Assembly: GCA_002437435.1 (NCBI GenBank)
Contig: DJPV01000087.1
Location: forward strand, 1-29,819
Reading direction: 5' to 3'
Origin: Lachnospiraceae bacterium UBA6403
Lineage (GTDB): Bacteria; Bacillota; Clostridia; Lachnospirales; Lachnospiraceae
Length of the DNA stretch: 29,819 bases
Part shown: one piece after another, positions 7,476-15,522 of the stretch
How the letters are laid out: every line of letters starts with the position of its first letter
How positions within the stretch are numbered: the first letter of the stretch is position 1
Notes under the pieces: generated by a model
Databases searched by the model: none
Seen by the model: the letters and a program-made list of their open reading frames with translations, nothing else
Told to the model about the DNA's origin: nothing
Position numbers and translations under genes: made by a program

Positions 7476-8812
7476 TTTCTAATATATTTATCTGCCATAG
7501 ACAGCAGCGTTTCTCTGTTATTCAAGTCAGGACTGCCAAGCACCTGATTCAAAAGCTCCTGAAGGATCTCTCCGATCTCTTTGCCCGGCTTTACGCCAAG
7601 TGCGATTAGATCCTTTCCATTGATGGCAAGCTGCTTGATCGTCAGACAATCTTTCGCATCCATGATCTCCTGATATAGTTTCTCCAGATGCTCGATGCTG
7701 CTTCTCCGTTCTTCTAACTTATAATCACTCTGCGCCGCCATATCTGCCAGACGTATCTTGATATAATAAGGAAAGAAATCTGCTCCCATCCTGCTGAGTG
7801 CTTTTCGGAAAGTTGTTTTTTTTAACATCTCCCCTAAACCGTAATCATGCCACAACACCATCTTACACACAAGGTCTGTCGTTTCATTATCAAACCGCAG
7901 TCTGCGAAGCACCTTACGGGCAATCTCTGCCCCCTTCTCATTATGTCCATAGAAATGGTCGATGCCATTTTCATCCACGGTATGACATTCCGGTTTTCCC
8001 ACATCATGAAGCAGCGCAGCCCATCTGCATACTGTAGTTGGCTCGATAACCTTAACTGCTTCCATTGAATGAACGCCTACGTTGTATTTGTGGTATGGAT
8101 TGTTCTGTGGTTGTTCCATCATCCGGTCAAATTCCGGCAGAATATATGCTGTTATGCCCGTCACATATGCATCCATCAATTTCTCCGGATGCGCAGAAGT
8201 CAGCAATTTGTCAAGCTCCACGCGGATGCGTTCGGCACTGATATCCTGTAAGAACTGTGCCAGCAGGATCATTGCTTTTCTGGTATCCCTTTCGATCGTG
8301 AAATCAAGCTGACCCGCAAACCGAATCGCCCGAAGGATTCTCAATGCATCTTCATCAAATCGTGCCAGCGGATCACCGACCGCCTTAATGATCTTATTTT
8401 CCAGATCATCCATTCCACCGAACAGATCGATCACTCCTGCCGAAGGACTGTATGCCATAGCATTTATCGTGAAATCCCTGCGCTTCAGATCTTCCTCTAA
8501 GCTGGCAGTAAATTCCACAGAATCCGGTCTTCTGTGATCGGAATACTCTCCATCCACCCGGTAGGTGGTTACTTCATATGCCTCTTTGCCATACATAACT
8601 GTAACCGTACCATGCTTAATTCCGGTGTCGATCGTCCGTCTGAATAATGCCTTTACCTGTTCCGGTCTTGCTGATGTCGTGATATCCCAGTCTCCCGGCT
8701 CTCTGCCAAGAATACTGTCTCTCACACAACCACCAACAATATATGCTTCATATCCGGCCACTTCCAATGTCTCTATTACCTTTTTCGCATTCTCCGGCAT
8801 CCTGATTTCCAT
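7472..8812 (-). CDS. cca: CCA tRNA nucleotidyltransferase (class II, with HD domain)
   Basis: 446 aa from the ATG at 8812, chosen because AAAGGAGGAGG lies just upstream. The frame stays open 15 codons further, to 8857, without a better site. The nucleotidyltransferase head has GGCVRD and the metal-binding GDWDITTSA, followed by RDFTINAMAY and the RRD-type FDEDALRILRAIRFA block. An HD domain follows with LLHDVGKP and a second histidine motif HNEKGAE. The enzyme adds or repairs the 3' CCA of tRNAs, which matters here because the tRNA genes in this window do not encode CCA. The C-terminal codons overlap the right arm of E1. A 52-bp-phased repeat array lies upstream. Confidence 0.92.
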   Translation of the reverse strand: MEIRMPENAKKVIETLEVAGYEAYIVGGCVRDSILGREPGDWDITTSARPEQVKALFRRTIDTGIKHGTVTVMYGKEAYEVTTYRVDGEYSDHRRPDSVEFTASLEEDLKRRDFTINAMAYSPSAGVIDLFGGMDDLENKIIKAVGDPLARFDEDALRILRAIRFAGQLDFTIERDTRKAMILLAQFLQDISAERIRVELDKLLTSAHPEKLMDAYVTGITAYILPEFDRMMEQPQNNPYHKYNVGVHSMEAVKVIEPTTVCRWAALLHDVGKPECHTVDENGIDHFYGHNEKGAEIARKVLRRLRFDNETTDLVCKMVLWHDYGLGEMLKKTTFRKALSRMGADFFPYYIKIRLADMAAQSDYKLEERRSSIEHLEKLYQEIMDAKDCLTIKQLAINGKDLIALGVKPGKEIGEILQELLNQVLGSPDLNNRETLLSMADKYIRK

Positions 8813-8856
8813 ATCACAACCTCCTCCTTTGGTATTTCTATGTCTTTCTATGTACA

Positions 8857-9017
8857 ATACCCTTACTTTATTTTTTAACAGGGTATCTTCGCAACTTCTT
8901 ATCTATTATACCCTATAATTTATCCTTCACTTGGGTATAATTTCCATTTTCAAGCTGTCATACCCGCATGCCTATCCTTCAGCTGGGTATTAACAAGATT
9001 TTTCATCCAATATACCC
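8857..9017. repeat. 52-bp-phased ATACCC/GGGTAT palindrome array upstream of cca
   Basis: ATACCC occurs at 8857, 8908, 8960 and 9012, at intervals of 51, 52 and 52 bp. The first three are each closed by GGGTAT (8881-8886, 8933-8938, 8985-8990), giving 30-31-bp inverted repeats. Units 2 and 3 also share TATCCTTCA inside. A minus-strand TATAAT overlaps one GGGTAT (about 8904-8909 region), so the cca promoter may lie within the array. Five-turn phasing suggests cooperative protein binding; a degenerate tandem repeat is the alternative. The remainder of 8813-9067 shows no gene, only a second direct repeat (AGCGCCATC at about 9021 and 9052). Confidence 0.6.
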
Positions 9018-9067
9018 TCAAGCGCCATCATCTATATCATATATTCATGATAGCGCCATCCAATTCC

Positions 9068-9117
9068 AATTAAAATAGGTGATAACAATCTATTAATATG
9101 TTTGTTATCACCTATTT
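9068..9117 (-). terminator. Rho-independent terminator of proS
   Basis: A perfect 16-bp stem, AAATAGGTGATAACAA (9073-9088) with TTGTTATCACCTATTT (9102-9117), with T-rich sequence following on the minus strand. It ends the proS transcript before the cca upstream region. Confidence 0.75.
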
Positions 9118-9163
9118 GCAAGTATCATAATACACTACTTATCTACCATCTGCTAATAGCTGG

Positions 9164-9245
9164 TATGCCTTGCCAAAGTATACCATAGTCTTTGCTGGTG
9201 TTCCTCTTAGTATGCCTTGCCAAAGTATACCATAGTCTTTGCTGG
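9164..9245. repeat. 35-bp direct repeat duplicating the 3' end of proS
   Basis: The 35 bases at 9211-9245 (last codons of proS) recur exactly at 9164-9198, with a period of 47 bp. The downstream copy lies after the stop codon and in another frame, so it adds nothing to the protein. It is most simply a local tandem duplication. Confidence 0.9.
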
Positions 9246-10643
9246 CTTGCCACAATGTACGCAGACATCGGACAGATGCTCCTGCTCAAATGGCATACAT
9301 CTGGTTGTTGCACCGGTCTCTTCCTTGATAGCTTCCTCACAGGCTCTGTCACCACACCACATAGCCTTGATGAATCCCTGCTTTCTTGTCAGAATGTCAG
9401 TGAACTCTTCCCAGTTATGAGCTTCATGTGTATTTGCATCTCTGTGAGCAGTTGCCTTTGCAAGCATGTCTGCCTGCATCTTCTCAAGGATCTCTCCAAC
9501 TGCCTCTGTAATGTTATCTAATGAAACAACTGTCTTTTCTCTGTTATCACGACGTACGATAACTGCCTGACCGGCTTCGATATCCTTTGGTCCGATCTCT
9601 ATACGAACCGGGATACCACGCATCTCCTGCTCAGAGAACTTCCAGCCAGGGTTCTTGTTGGAATCATCCAGCTTAACTGTGAACTTCTCAGAAAGAGCAG
9701 CCTTGATCTTCTGTGCCTTTTCAAGAACACCTTCCTTCTTCTGGTTGATCGGAATGATCATAACCTGTGTAGGAGCGATTCTTGGTGGAAGCACCAGACC
9801 ACTGTCATCACCATGAACCATGATGATCGCGCCGATAATTCTGGTTGACATACCCCATGAAGTCTGATGTACATACTGTAATTTATTATTTGCGTCTGTA
9901 TACTGAACGCCAAATGCTCTTGCAAATCCATCTCCGAAGTTATGGCTTGTACCGGACTGAAGTGCCTTTCCATCATGCATCAGAGCTTCGATCGTATAAG
10001 TCGCCTCTGCACCTGCGAACTTCTCTTTATCTGTCTTACGTCCCTTGATCATAGGAATAGCCAGAACCTGCTCACAGAAATCAGCATAGACATTTAACAT
10101 CTGGATCGTTCTCTCCTCTGCTTCCTCTGCTGTAGCATGTGCAGTATGACCTTCCTGCCATAAGAATTCCATAGAACGAAGGAAAGGTCTGGTTGTTTTT
10201 TCCCAACGAACAACAGAACACCACTGGTTGTATACCTTTGGAAGATCTCTGTATGAATGAATGATATTTGCATACATATCACAAAACAAAGTCTCTGATG
10301 TAGGTCTTACACATAAACGCTCTGGAAGTGGATCCAGACCACCCTGTGTTACCCATGCAACCTCAGGTGCAAATCCTTCTACATGATCCTTCTCTTTCTG
10401 AAGAAGACTTTCAGGAATGAACAATGGCATATATACATTCTCTACGCCTGTTTCCTTGAATCTTCTGTCGAGTTCTTTCTGTATATTTTCCCAGATGGCA
10501 TAGCCGGCCGGTCGTAAAATCATGCATCCTCTTACGCTTGAATAATCTGTAAGCTCTGCTTTCCTTACAACATCTGTGTACCACTGGGCAAAATCTTCGT
10601 CCATGGAAGTAATAGCCTCTACTAATTTCTTCTCATTAGCCAT
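9207..10643 (-). CDS. proS: Prolyl-tRNA synthetase, archaeal/eukaryotic type
   Basis: 478 aa, the short form of ProRS without the large editing insertion of the bacterial type. The class II catalytic core is visible: motif 2 region [26 protein letters not shown] and the [13 protein letters not shown] stretch. The anticodon-binding domain follows (about 280-400). The C-terminal zinc domain has four cysteines (WCGDRACEE ... TRCMPF ... VCVHCG) and the chain ends in Tyr (YFGKAY), both typical of this subclass. It charges tRNA-Pro. A ribosome site precedes the ATG and an excellent sigma-A promoter lies about 105 bp upstream. No T-box leader is recognisable. Confidence 0.95.
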   Translation of the reverse strand: MANEKKLVEAITSMDEDFAQWYTDVVRKAELTDYSSVRGCMILRPAGYAIWENIQKELDRRFKETGVENVYMPLFIPESLLQKEKDHVEGFAPEVAWVTQGGLDPLPERLCVRPTSETLFCDMYANIIHSYRDLPKVYNQWCSVVRWEKTTRPFLRSMEFLWQEGHTAHATAEEAEERTIQMLNVYADFCEQVLAIPMIKGRKTDKEKFAGAEATYTIEALMHDGKALQSGTSHNFGDGFARAFGVQYTDANNKLQYVHQTSWGMSTRIIGAIIMVHGDDSGLVLPPRIAPTQVMIIPINQKKEGVLEKAQKIKAALSEKFTVKLDDSNKNPGWKFSEQEMRGIPVRIEIGPKDIEAGQAVIVRRDNREKTVVSLDNITEAVGEILEKMQADMLAKATAHRDANTHEAHNWEEFTDILTRKQGFIKAMWCGDRACEEAIKEETGATTRCMPFEQEHLSDVCVHCGKPAKTMVYFGKAY

Positions 10644-10748
10644 CTCAATTTTCTCCTTTATATATTTATAAAATAATTCTATCGTGCAGCCTTTTAAATG
10701 TGACTGACATCTATAACTGTCCTTTTAAAAAGTTACATACCTTCTGTC

Positions 10749-10777
10749 ATTATATAGATATAACCTGATATTTTCAA
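10749..10777 (-). promoter_or_regulatory. Sigma-A promoter of proS
   Basis: On the minus strand, TTGAAA (10772-10777), a 17-bp spacer and TATAAT (10749-10754). It predicts a leader of about 100 nt before proS. The leader is AT-rich and I see no strong conserved structure in it. Confidence 0.75.
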
Positions 10778-10818
10778 GGGATTTTTGCTTGTTACATAGA
10801 ATGTAAAACATTTTTTTC

Positions 10819-10847
10819 TTGCAATTTATTCCATTTGTGTATATAGT
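10819..10847 (+). promoter_or_regulatory. Sigma-A promoter of the small membrane-protein gene
   Basis: TTGCAA (10819-10824), a 17-bp spacer and TATAGT (10842-10847). A GAGGGA ribosome site follows at about 10873 and then the ATG at 10886. The promoter serves the upstream ORF with the amber codon and thus the membrane protein behind it. Confidence 0.6.
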
Positions 10848-10885
10848 ATGCATGATAAATTGTGTATAAAATGAGGGATAAATAA

Positions 10886-10954
10886 ATGAATGAACAAGAC
10901 CTTCCATCTGAAAAATGGAACAGACAAGAGCGGCAGACTTCCCTGTCCAGATAG
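10886..10954 (+). other. 22-codon ORF ending in TAG, in frame with the membrane protein
   Basis: Starts at an ATG with ribosome site GAGGGA and promoter, reads MNEQDLPSEKWNRQERQTSL... and stops at a TAG (10952-10954). The frame then continues without interruption through RKTTHTFKV into the protein at 10982. Together they look like one protein with a charged cytoplasmic N-terminus that has been cut by a nonsense codon. Alternatives are a coupled leader peptide or amber suppression. Confidence 0.55.
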
Positions 10955-10981
10955 AGAAAAACGACACATACCTTCAAAGTT

Positions 10982-11350
10982 ATGAAGCTTGCCATTATCA
11001 TTGTCCTGATCCTCACCGCAGCATTTGTCTCGATCTACTTTGTTATGACCCATCTTCCGGAAAAGTGGGATGAACGGACAGTTGAAGAAAAACTGTGCGA
11101 TTCCCGATGGACAGTAGAAGATCAGGGAATCTACACTTTCTCAGAGGACATGACCGTCACCGAAAAAGGAAAGACGACGCGGACCGAAACCTATGAGATA
11201 AATGATCAGAACATCCTTATTATGACTTTCAAGGACGAAACCATAAGTTATCTAATAGAATATAACAGCGATGGAAATATGCGCTGGGTTCACAGCTATA
11301 ACGGCTTTGAAGATGTGATCTATCCGACATCCATCCCAAAAGCCAAATAG
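10982..11350 (+). CDS. Small single-pass membrane protein, unknown function
   Basis: 122 aa from the ATG at 10982. Residues 3-22 form one hydrophobic helix (LAIIIVLILTAAFVSIYFVM), followed by a polar, beta-rich exported domain with WDERTVEEKLCDSRWTVEDQGIYTF. I do not recognise the domain; it is about the size of small lipocalin-like or DUF lipoproteins. No ribosome site precedes this ATG, whereas one precedes the in-frame ATG at 10886, beyond an amber codon. The gene is therefore either damaged, re-initiated after the 22-codon ORF, or made by suppression. It is convergent with the pseudouridine synthase gene, 32 bp away. Confidence 0.6.
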   Translation: MKLAIIIVLILTAAFVSIYFVMTHLPEKWDERTVEEKLCDSRWTVEDQGIYTFSEDMTVTEKGKTTRTETYEINDQNILIMTFKDETISYLIEYNSDGNMRWVHSYNGFEDVIYPTSIPKAK

Positions 11351-11382
11351 AAGCATTAACGGATTCGCCTTTTTATTTATCT

Positions 11383-12084
11383 CTAAAATTCATCCAACTC
11401 GATAATCTCAAATGCCTTGCCCTCCGGCTCATTCTTGAATATCATATACTCTCCTGTCACAGGATGATCGAATTCCAGTCTGGAGGCATGCAGTCCGATC
11501 TGCTTATAAGATTTCTTTATTTTCTGGAACTTAGGGTTATACTTAGTATCACCCCAGATTCCGGCTTTTTTGCCAGCCATCTGAACACGGATCTGATGTG
11601 TTCTGCCCGTTATCAGATTGATCAGCACATAACTTAAGATACCGTCATCTGTCTCCATGACATCTAACACTTCATAATCAAGTTCCGCTAATTTTGCTCC
11701 CGGAGTATCTTTATCCACAATCTTTGTAACATTTGTCTGGTTATCATGAATAAGATAATTCGTGATGGTTCCGACATCATTCGGAAGTTCACCGGTCAAG
11801 ATTGCCTGATAATATTTGACCATCTCGCCATCTTCACTCTGCTTTGACAGCTTTGCAGCAGCCTCTTTATTCTTTGCAAATAACATAATGCCACCAACCG
11901 GACGATCCAGTCTGTGGATCGGTGCCAGATATGGTTCTTCTGTCCGATGCTCCTTCTCAAAGATGCGAAGCTTCAACATACTGACCATATTTTCCGAATT
12001 CTTCTTATCCGGCTGGGATGGCAGTCCATATGGCTTCACCGCAACCAATATATCATTATCTTCATATAATACTTCTATCTTCAT
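11383..12084 (-). CDS. RluA-family pseudouridine synthase
   Basis: 233 aa. The catalytic motif IHRLDRPVGG has Asp60, and the later RTHQIRVQ and HASRLEFDHPVTGE motifs are those of the RluA family. It converts uridines of rRNA or tRNA to pseudouridine; the target site cannot be told. There is no N-terminal S4 domain, so it is a short form. Ribosome site AAGGAG lies 8-9 nt before the ATG. It follows the response regulator gene by 78 bp; a 6-bp hairpin (CAGAAC/GTTCTG) lies between them without a T-run, so co-transcription is possible. Confidence 0.9.
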   Translation of the reverse strand: MKIEVLYEDNDILVAVKPYGLPSQPDKKNSENMVSMLKLRIFEKEHRTEEPYLAPIHRLDRPVGGIMLFAKNKEAAAKLSKQSEDGEMVKYYQAILTGELPNDVGTITNYLIHDNQTNVTKIVDKDTPGAKLAELDYEVLDVMETDDGILSYVLINLITGRTHQIRVQMAGKKAGIWGDTKYNPKFQKIKKSYKQIGLHASRLEFDHPVTGEYMIFKNEPEGKAFEIIELDEF

Positions 12085-12162
12085 GTGTTATCTCCTTTTC
12101 AGAACCTCTTATAATTCAAAGTTCTGATGTACCCTCTCCTGCCTGAGTAATTTCCTGTCTCG

Positions 12163-12852
12163 CTACATTCTGAATCTGTATCCAACGCCCCATACCGTCT
12201 CAATATATTGTGGCTTAGATGTATCAAATTCAATCTTCTCACGAATCTTCTTGATATGAACCGTAACCGTCGCGATGTCTCCGATACTCTCCATATTCCA
12301 GATCTTGTTGAACAGTTCATCTTTCGAGAATACTTTATTTGGATTGCTGGCAAGGAAAGTCAGAAGGTCAAATTCCTTATTAGTAAATACCTTCTCTTCA
12401 CCATCCACATAAACACGACGATCGGTCTTATCGATCTTCAATCCACGGATCTCGATCACATCATTCTGCAATGCTGTTGAACCGATCAATCTTTCATATC
12501 TGGAAATATGTGCCTTTACTCTGGCAACCAGCTCACTTGGGCTGAATGGCTTTGTAACATAATCGTCTACACCAAGTCCCAGTCCACGGATCTTATCAAT
12601 ATCATTCTTCTTTGCTGTTACCATGATGATTGGAATATCCTTCTTTTCACGGATCTGACGACAGATCTCGAATCCATCCAGATCCGGCAACATCAGGTCA
12701 AGAAGGATCAGGCTATAGTCATTTTCCAGTGCCTTATCCAGACCCTTTGCACCATTTGTCTCTATCTCAACTTCAAAATCATTTAACTCCAGATAATCCC
12801 GCTCCAATTCTGCAATGCTAAGTTCATCTTCAATTATCAGTATTCTGCTCAT
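12163..12852 (-). CDS. Response regulator, OmpR/PhoB family
   Basis: 229 aa. The receiver domain (1-120) has the acidic pair E8/D9, phosphoacceptor Asp52 in LLDLMLPDLDG, the T in IIMVTA and Lys in VTKPF. The C-terminal winged helix (about 130-229) has KEFDLLTFLASNPNKVFSKDEL and ends VWGVGYRFRM, typical of OmpR-type DNA binding. Its ATG lies inside the kinase gene (23-nt overlap), with a strong ribosome site AAGGAGG in the kinase coding sequence, so the pair is coupled. The order kinase then regulator is the reverse of the commonest arrangement. The signal and target genes are unknown. Confidence 0.93.
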   Translation of the reverse strand: MSRILIIEDELSIAELERDYLELNDFEVEIETNGAKGLDKALENDYSLILLDLMLPDLDGFEICRQIREKKDIPIIMVTAKKNDIDKIRGLGLGVDDYVTKPFSPSELVARVKAHISRYERLIGSTALQNDVIEIRGLKIDKTDRRVYVDGEEKVFTNKEFDLLTFLASNPNKVFSKDELFNKIWNMESIGDIATVTVHIKKIREKIEFDTSKPQYIETVWGVGYRFRM

Positions 12853-14428
12853 CTCTATTTTCCTCCTTAATGTACTTCTTTAATGTGAAATAGATCGTTG
12901 TACCTTCACCCTTTTGGCTGGTTGCCCAGATCTTTCCACCATGTTCTTCTACGATCTTCTTGCAGATAGCAAGTCCCAGTCCGCTTCCACCTCTGGAACG
13001 TCTCGCACTGTCTGCCCGATAGGTACGATCAAATATATGCGGCAGGCTCTCTTTATCGATACCCCGTCCATCATCATTGATCGATACCTTGATCATCTTC
13101 TCACTTTCCTCTATAGAAATGTCGATATGACCTTCCTCTTTATCTGTATACTTGATCGCATTTGTCACGATATTATTAATAACACGCTTCAACTGATCCG
13201 GGTCAACAACAACCTTTACATCATCCGTACAATAGTTGTTATAAGTAAGTGTCATATTATGAGAAAGCAGATCAGCCCGAACCTCCTCCATGCAATCATT
13301 GAAATAATCTTTAACCGATACTCTGTGAAATTCATATGGTATTGCATTATTCGTAATATTTGTATAGAGCGACAACTCATTGATCAGTGCATCCAGTTCA
13401 TTTGCTTTATTATAGATCATCTTCAGATAACGATCCTGTTTCTCCGGTGTATCTGCCACGCCATCCATCAGACCCTCAACATAACCTTTAATCGTTGTGA
13501 TCGGCGTTTTCAGATCATGTGAAATATTACTGATCAGTTCTCTGTTTTCTTCCTCATACTGCATCTTAAGCTCAACCGATTCGTTCAGACGCTCTCTCAT
13601 GTCGTTAAATGACCGACATAACTCTCCGATCTCGTCTTTTCTGCTGCTGCTTACATCGACCGGATTGTTCAGATTTCCTGTACCGATCTCTTCTGCAGCC
13701 TCTTTTAACCGTACCAGCGGACGAATAAACTGAATATAGACCAGTGTTGACAGACCTGTTGTCAATACTACCATGATCAGGAACATCATTACAATAAATC
13801 CGACAATTGCGCTACGGAACTGACTGACATAATTACCATAATAGGTTACAAGGAATACACTGATTGGTTTTCCATCCACCTGATAATCGATTTCATTACA
13901 AAGATATGCCTGTGGAGATGTCAGAAGATATTCATATGTCTTTCCTCCTTCTCCAAATATATCCGAATCCTGTTTACTCTGTTCTTTTGAACCATCCTCG
14001 GTACTGTTTTCTTCTATAATACCCTTTTCCCCTGTCGTATAGATTGCCCGTTTGGTCAGCAGAGACTGCTGTAATTGTTCAACATCATCTGTAATACCGG
14101 AATATGTGAATTCTCCATTGATCAATACCAAAACAGATGTATTATAGTTCTTTGCTTTCATATTCAGGCTATCCAGATACTTTTTGTCGAAGAATTTTCC
14201 CGAATCCTCCTGCATACACTCTTTGACATCTGTCATGATAATAGACAGATTCTGATATGTCTCTTTTATAGGATCATTTATAGAATACAGCGACTGTATA
14301 CTATATCCATTACCAAACATCTCTGACAGATAGCTTCGTCCGATCACGATCGTTCCGATCACCATGATCAGAACGATAAAGACCCAAACCGAAACCAATG
14401 CCCATTTAACTTTTTTTATGATCTTCAT
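12830..14428 (-). CDS. Membrane sensor histidine kinase
   Basis: 532 aa. TM1 is about 9-30, the extracytoplasmic sensor about 31-205 and TM2 about 206-231. A HAMP domain follows (about 232-285), then HisKA with His304 in NISHDLKTPITTIKGY. The ATPase domain has the N box NNIVTNAIKYT and the G boxes DDGRGID and GGSGLGLAICKKIVEEHGG. All catalytic motifs are intact. The sensor domain shows no family that I recognise; it includes a low-complexity acidic stretch near 139-160 (EENSTEDGSKEQSKQDSD). It is coupled to the response regulator. The leader upstream is packed with hairpins. Confidence 0.93.
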   Translation of the reverse strand: MKIIKKVKWALVSVWVFIVLIMVIGTIVIGRSYLSEMFGNGYSIQSLYSINDPIKETYQNLSIIMTDVKECMQEDSGKFFDKKYLDSLNMKAKNYNTSVLVLINGEFTYSGITDDVEQLQQSLLTKRAIYTTGEKGIIEENSTEDGSKEQSKQDSDIFGEGGKTYEYLLTSPQAYLCNEIDYQVDGKPISVFLVTYYGNYVSQFRSAIVGFIVMMFLIMVVLTTGLSTLVYIQFIRPLVRLKEAAEEIGTGNLNNPVDVSSSRKDEIGELCRSFNDMRERLNESVELKMQYEEENRELISNISHDLKTPITTIKGYVEGLMDGVADTPEKQDRYLKMIYNKANELDALINELSLYTNITNNAIPYEFHRVSVKDYFNDCMEEVRADLLSHNMTLTYNNYCTDDVKVVVDPDQLKRVINNIVTNAIKYTDKEEGHIDISIEESEKMIKVSINDDGRGIDKESLPHIFDRTYRADSARRSRGGSGLGLAICKKIVEEHGGKIWATSQKGEGTTIYFTLKKYIKEENRDEQNTDN

Positions 14429-14449
14429 AGGTTTTCCTTTGGATTGCTC

Positions 14450-14560
14450 GATTTACTCGTTGTCTTTCCCTCGCTTTGCTCAACGAGTAATCTTTCGATT
14501 TACTCATTGTCTTTCCCTCGCTTTGCTCAACGAGTAATCTTTCAGATTACTCGTTGTCCG
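14450..14560. repeat. 47-bp tandem repeats forming alternative hairpins in the kinase leader
   Basis: Two near-identical 47-bp units (14450-14496, 14497-14543) and a partial third (14544-14560). Each carries GATTTACTCGTTG or a variant at one end and CAACGAGTAATC at the other. The blocks can pair within a unit or across the junction; AACGAGTAATCT and AGATTACTCGTT form a 12-bp stem with a GAA loop on the minus strand. The middle holds TCGCTTTGCTC, itself a mini-hairpin. Seen directly; a regulatory role is inferred. Confidence 0.8.
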
Positions 14561-14573
14561 TGCTTCGCACTAT

Positions 14574-14633
14574 CAGATCATAAAAATAAATCAGGTCTTG
14601 TGCAAGCACAACCTGATTTATTTTTATGATCTG
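14574..14633. repeat. Perfect 23-bp inverted repeat between the kinase and MerR genes
   Basis: Arms 14574-14596 and 14611-14633 are fully complementary around a 14-nt middle that can itself pair (TTGTGC/GCACAA). The ends of the stem are AT-rich (AAAAATAAAT/ATTTATTTTT), as in bidirectional terminators, but no free T-run follows. It lies inside the kinase leader if the promoter at 14654 is correct, and downstream of the MerR gene. Confidence 0.8.
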
Positions 14634-14653
14634 GCATTGCTCGGCATACGCTC

Positions 14654-14662
14654 ATTATATCA
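14654..14662 (-). promoter_or_regulatory. Extended -10 promoter candidate for the kinase/regulator pair
   Basis: On the minus strand, TGATATAAT (14654-14662) is a perfect extended -10 element. No good -35 is present at 17 bp. Transcription would start near 14647 and give a leader of about 220 nt holding the 23-bp hairpin and the 47-bp repeats. Confidence 0.45.
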
Positions 14663-14733
14663 CGATTTCAAATTCTCTTATATGAAGTTTTTATAAAGAA
14701 AACCTAATCGATAGATGAATCCGGCATATATCG

Positions 14734-15366
14734 CTACTTGTTTTTCTTTCCAAAAAAATGTTTTTTCTTTTTTCCGTTAGATTCTGCTGCTGCAATCTCC
14801 TTTCTGGTTTGCTGCATTTCCCGGATCACAGTATCCAGTCGTTGATATCTCTCCTCTGCCCTCTCGTCCTGTTCTTTCATAATAATATCCATCTGTTTGA
14901 CAAGCTGTTCCGCAGCCTCGGCTGTGACCGCCTGACTGATTGGCTTAATGTTCTCTTTTATGGAATTTCCAACAATCTTCGACATCACAGACTGGAACTG
15001 AACCAGTTTGAAATCCACGATTCTGGCTTGATCGTCATCCACCTCTTCACTGATCTGAGTCACTGTATTCACAAGCTCTGAAGTAAAATCTTTCTCCACC
15101 TCTTTGGATGCATCCTCCGCCGGAACACCATTTTCCAGAATATCATACATTTTCTGCACCAGTTCATGTATTGCTTTAAGCTGGATTCCTCGATCCTTTA
15201 ATTCCTTTATCTTCTTCAAAATACGGATATCCTGCTCATCATAATATCGGTGGCCCATATCATTCCGCTTGATCCGCATATCAAGTTCTTCTTCCCAATA
15301 CCTTAATACATGAGGCTCCACATCAACCAGTTTTGCCGCTTCCTTTATCAGATATTTATTTCCCAT
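14734..15366 (-). CDS. MerR/RacA-like helix-turn-helix protein with long coiled coil
   Basis: 210 aa. The N-terminal 70 residues are a MerR-type winged helix (KEAAKLVDVEPHVLRYWEEEL, then GHRYYDEQDIRILKKIKEL). Residues about 90-195 are charged and heptad-like, and the tail is very basic (GKKKKHFFGKKNK). This layout recalls RacA, the Bacillus chromosome-anchoring protein, more than effector-sensing MerR regulators, because no ligand domain is evident. A nucleoid or membrane-anchoring role is inference. Ribosome site AGGAGGG precedes the ATG. A cluster of CTACA repeats upstream may bind the protein itself. Confidence 0.75.
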   Translation of the reverse strand: MGNKYLIKEAAKLVDVEPHVLRYWEEELDMRIKRNDMGHRYYDEQDIRILKKIKELKDRGIQLKAIHELVQKMYDILENGVPAEDASKEVEKDFTSELVNTVTQISEEVDDDQARIVDFKLVQFQSVMSKIVGNSIKENIKPISQAVTAEAAEQLVKQMDIIMKEQDERAEERYQRLDTVIREMQQTRKEIAAAESNGKKKKHFFGKKNK

Positions 15367-15432
15367 CTATATGTACACCCTCCTGCTTTATTTTTAGACA
15401 GTCAGACCTGCCTGTCCATCACACAAAATAAT

Positions 15433-15495
15433 TCTACATTTATCTTCCCCACTCTACAATTCATATCGTAGACATTATTCCTACAGGATTCTACA
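15433..15495. promoter_or_regulatory. Cluster of TCTACA-type boxes upstream of the MerR-like gene
   Basis: TCTACA at 15433, 15453 and 15490, CCTACA at 15480 and inverted CGTAGA at 15467. The pair 15453/15467 forms TCTAC-N9-GTAGA-like dyad symmetry and the pair 15480/15490 is spaced one helical turn. MerR-type proteins bind dyads in their own promoters, so autoregulation is plausible. Confidence 0.4.
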
Positions 15496-15522
15496 AGATT
15501 TTCACCATATTTTTTACATAAA

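Noticed and set aside
7798..8312. Plus-strand frames inside cca
   Set aside because: They are antisense to strong catalytic motifs of the CCA-adding enzyme and have no promoter or ribosome site.
9207..10282. Several open frames antisense or out of frame within proS, and similar ones within other genes
   Set aside because: They overlap well-supported genes, lack ribosome sites and show no recognisable protein features.
10644..10748. T-box leader before proS
   Set aside because: I see no T-box sequence, specifier loop or terminator/antiterminator pair in the roughly 100-nt leader.
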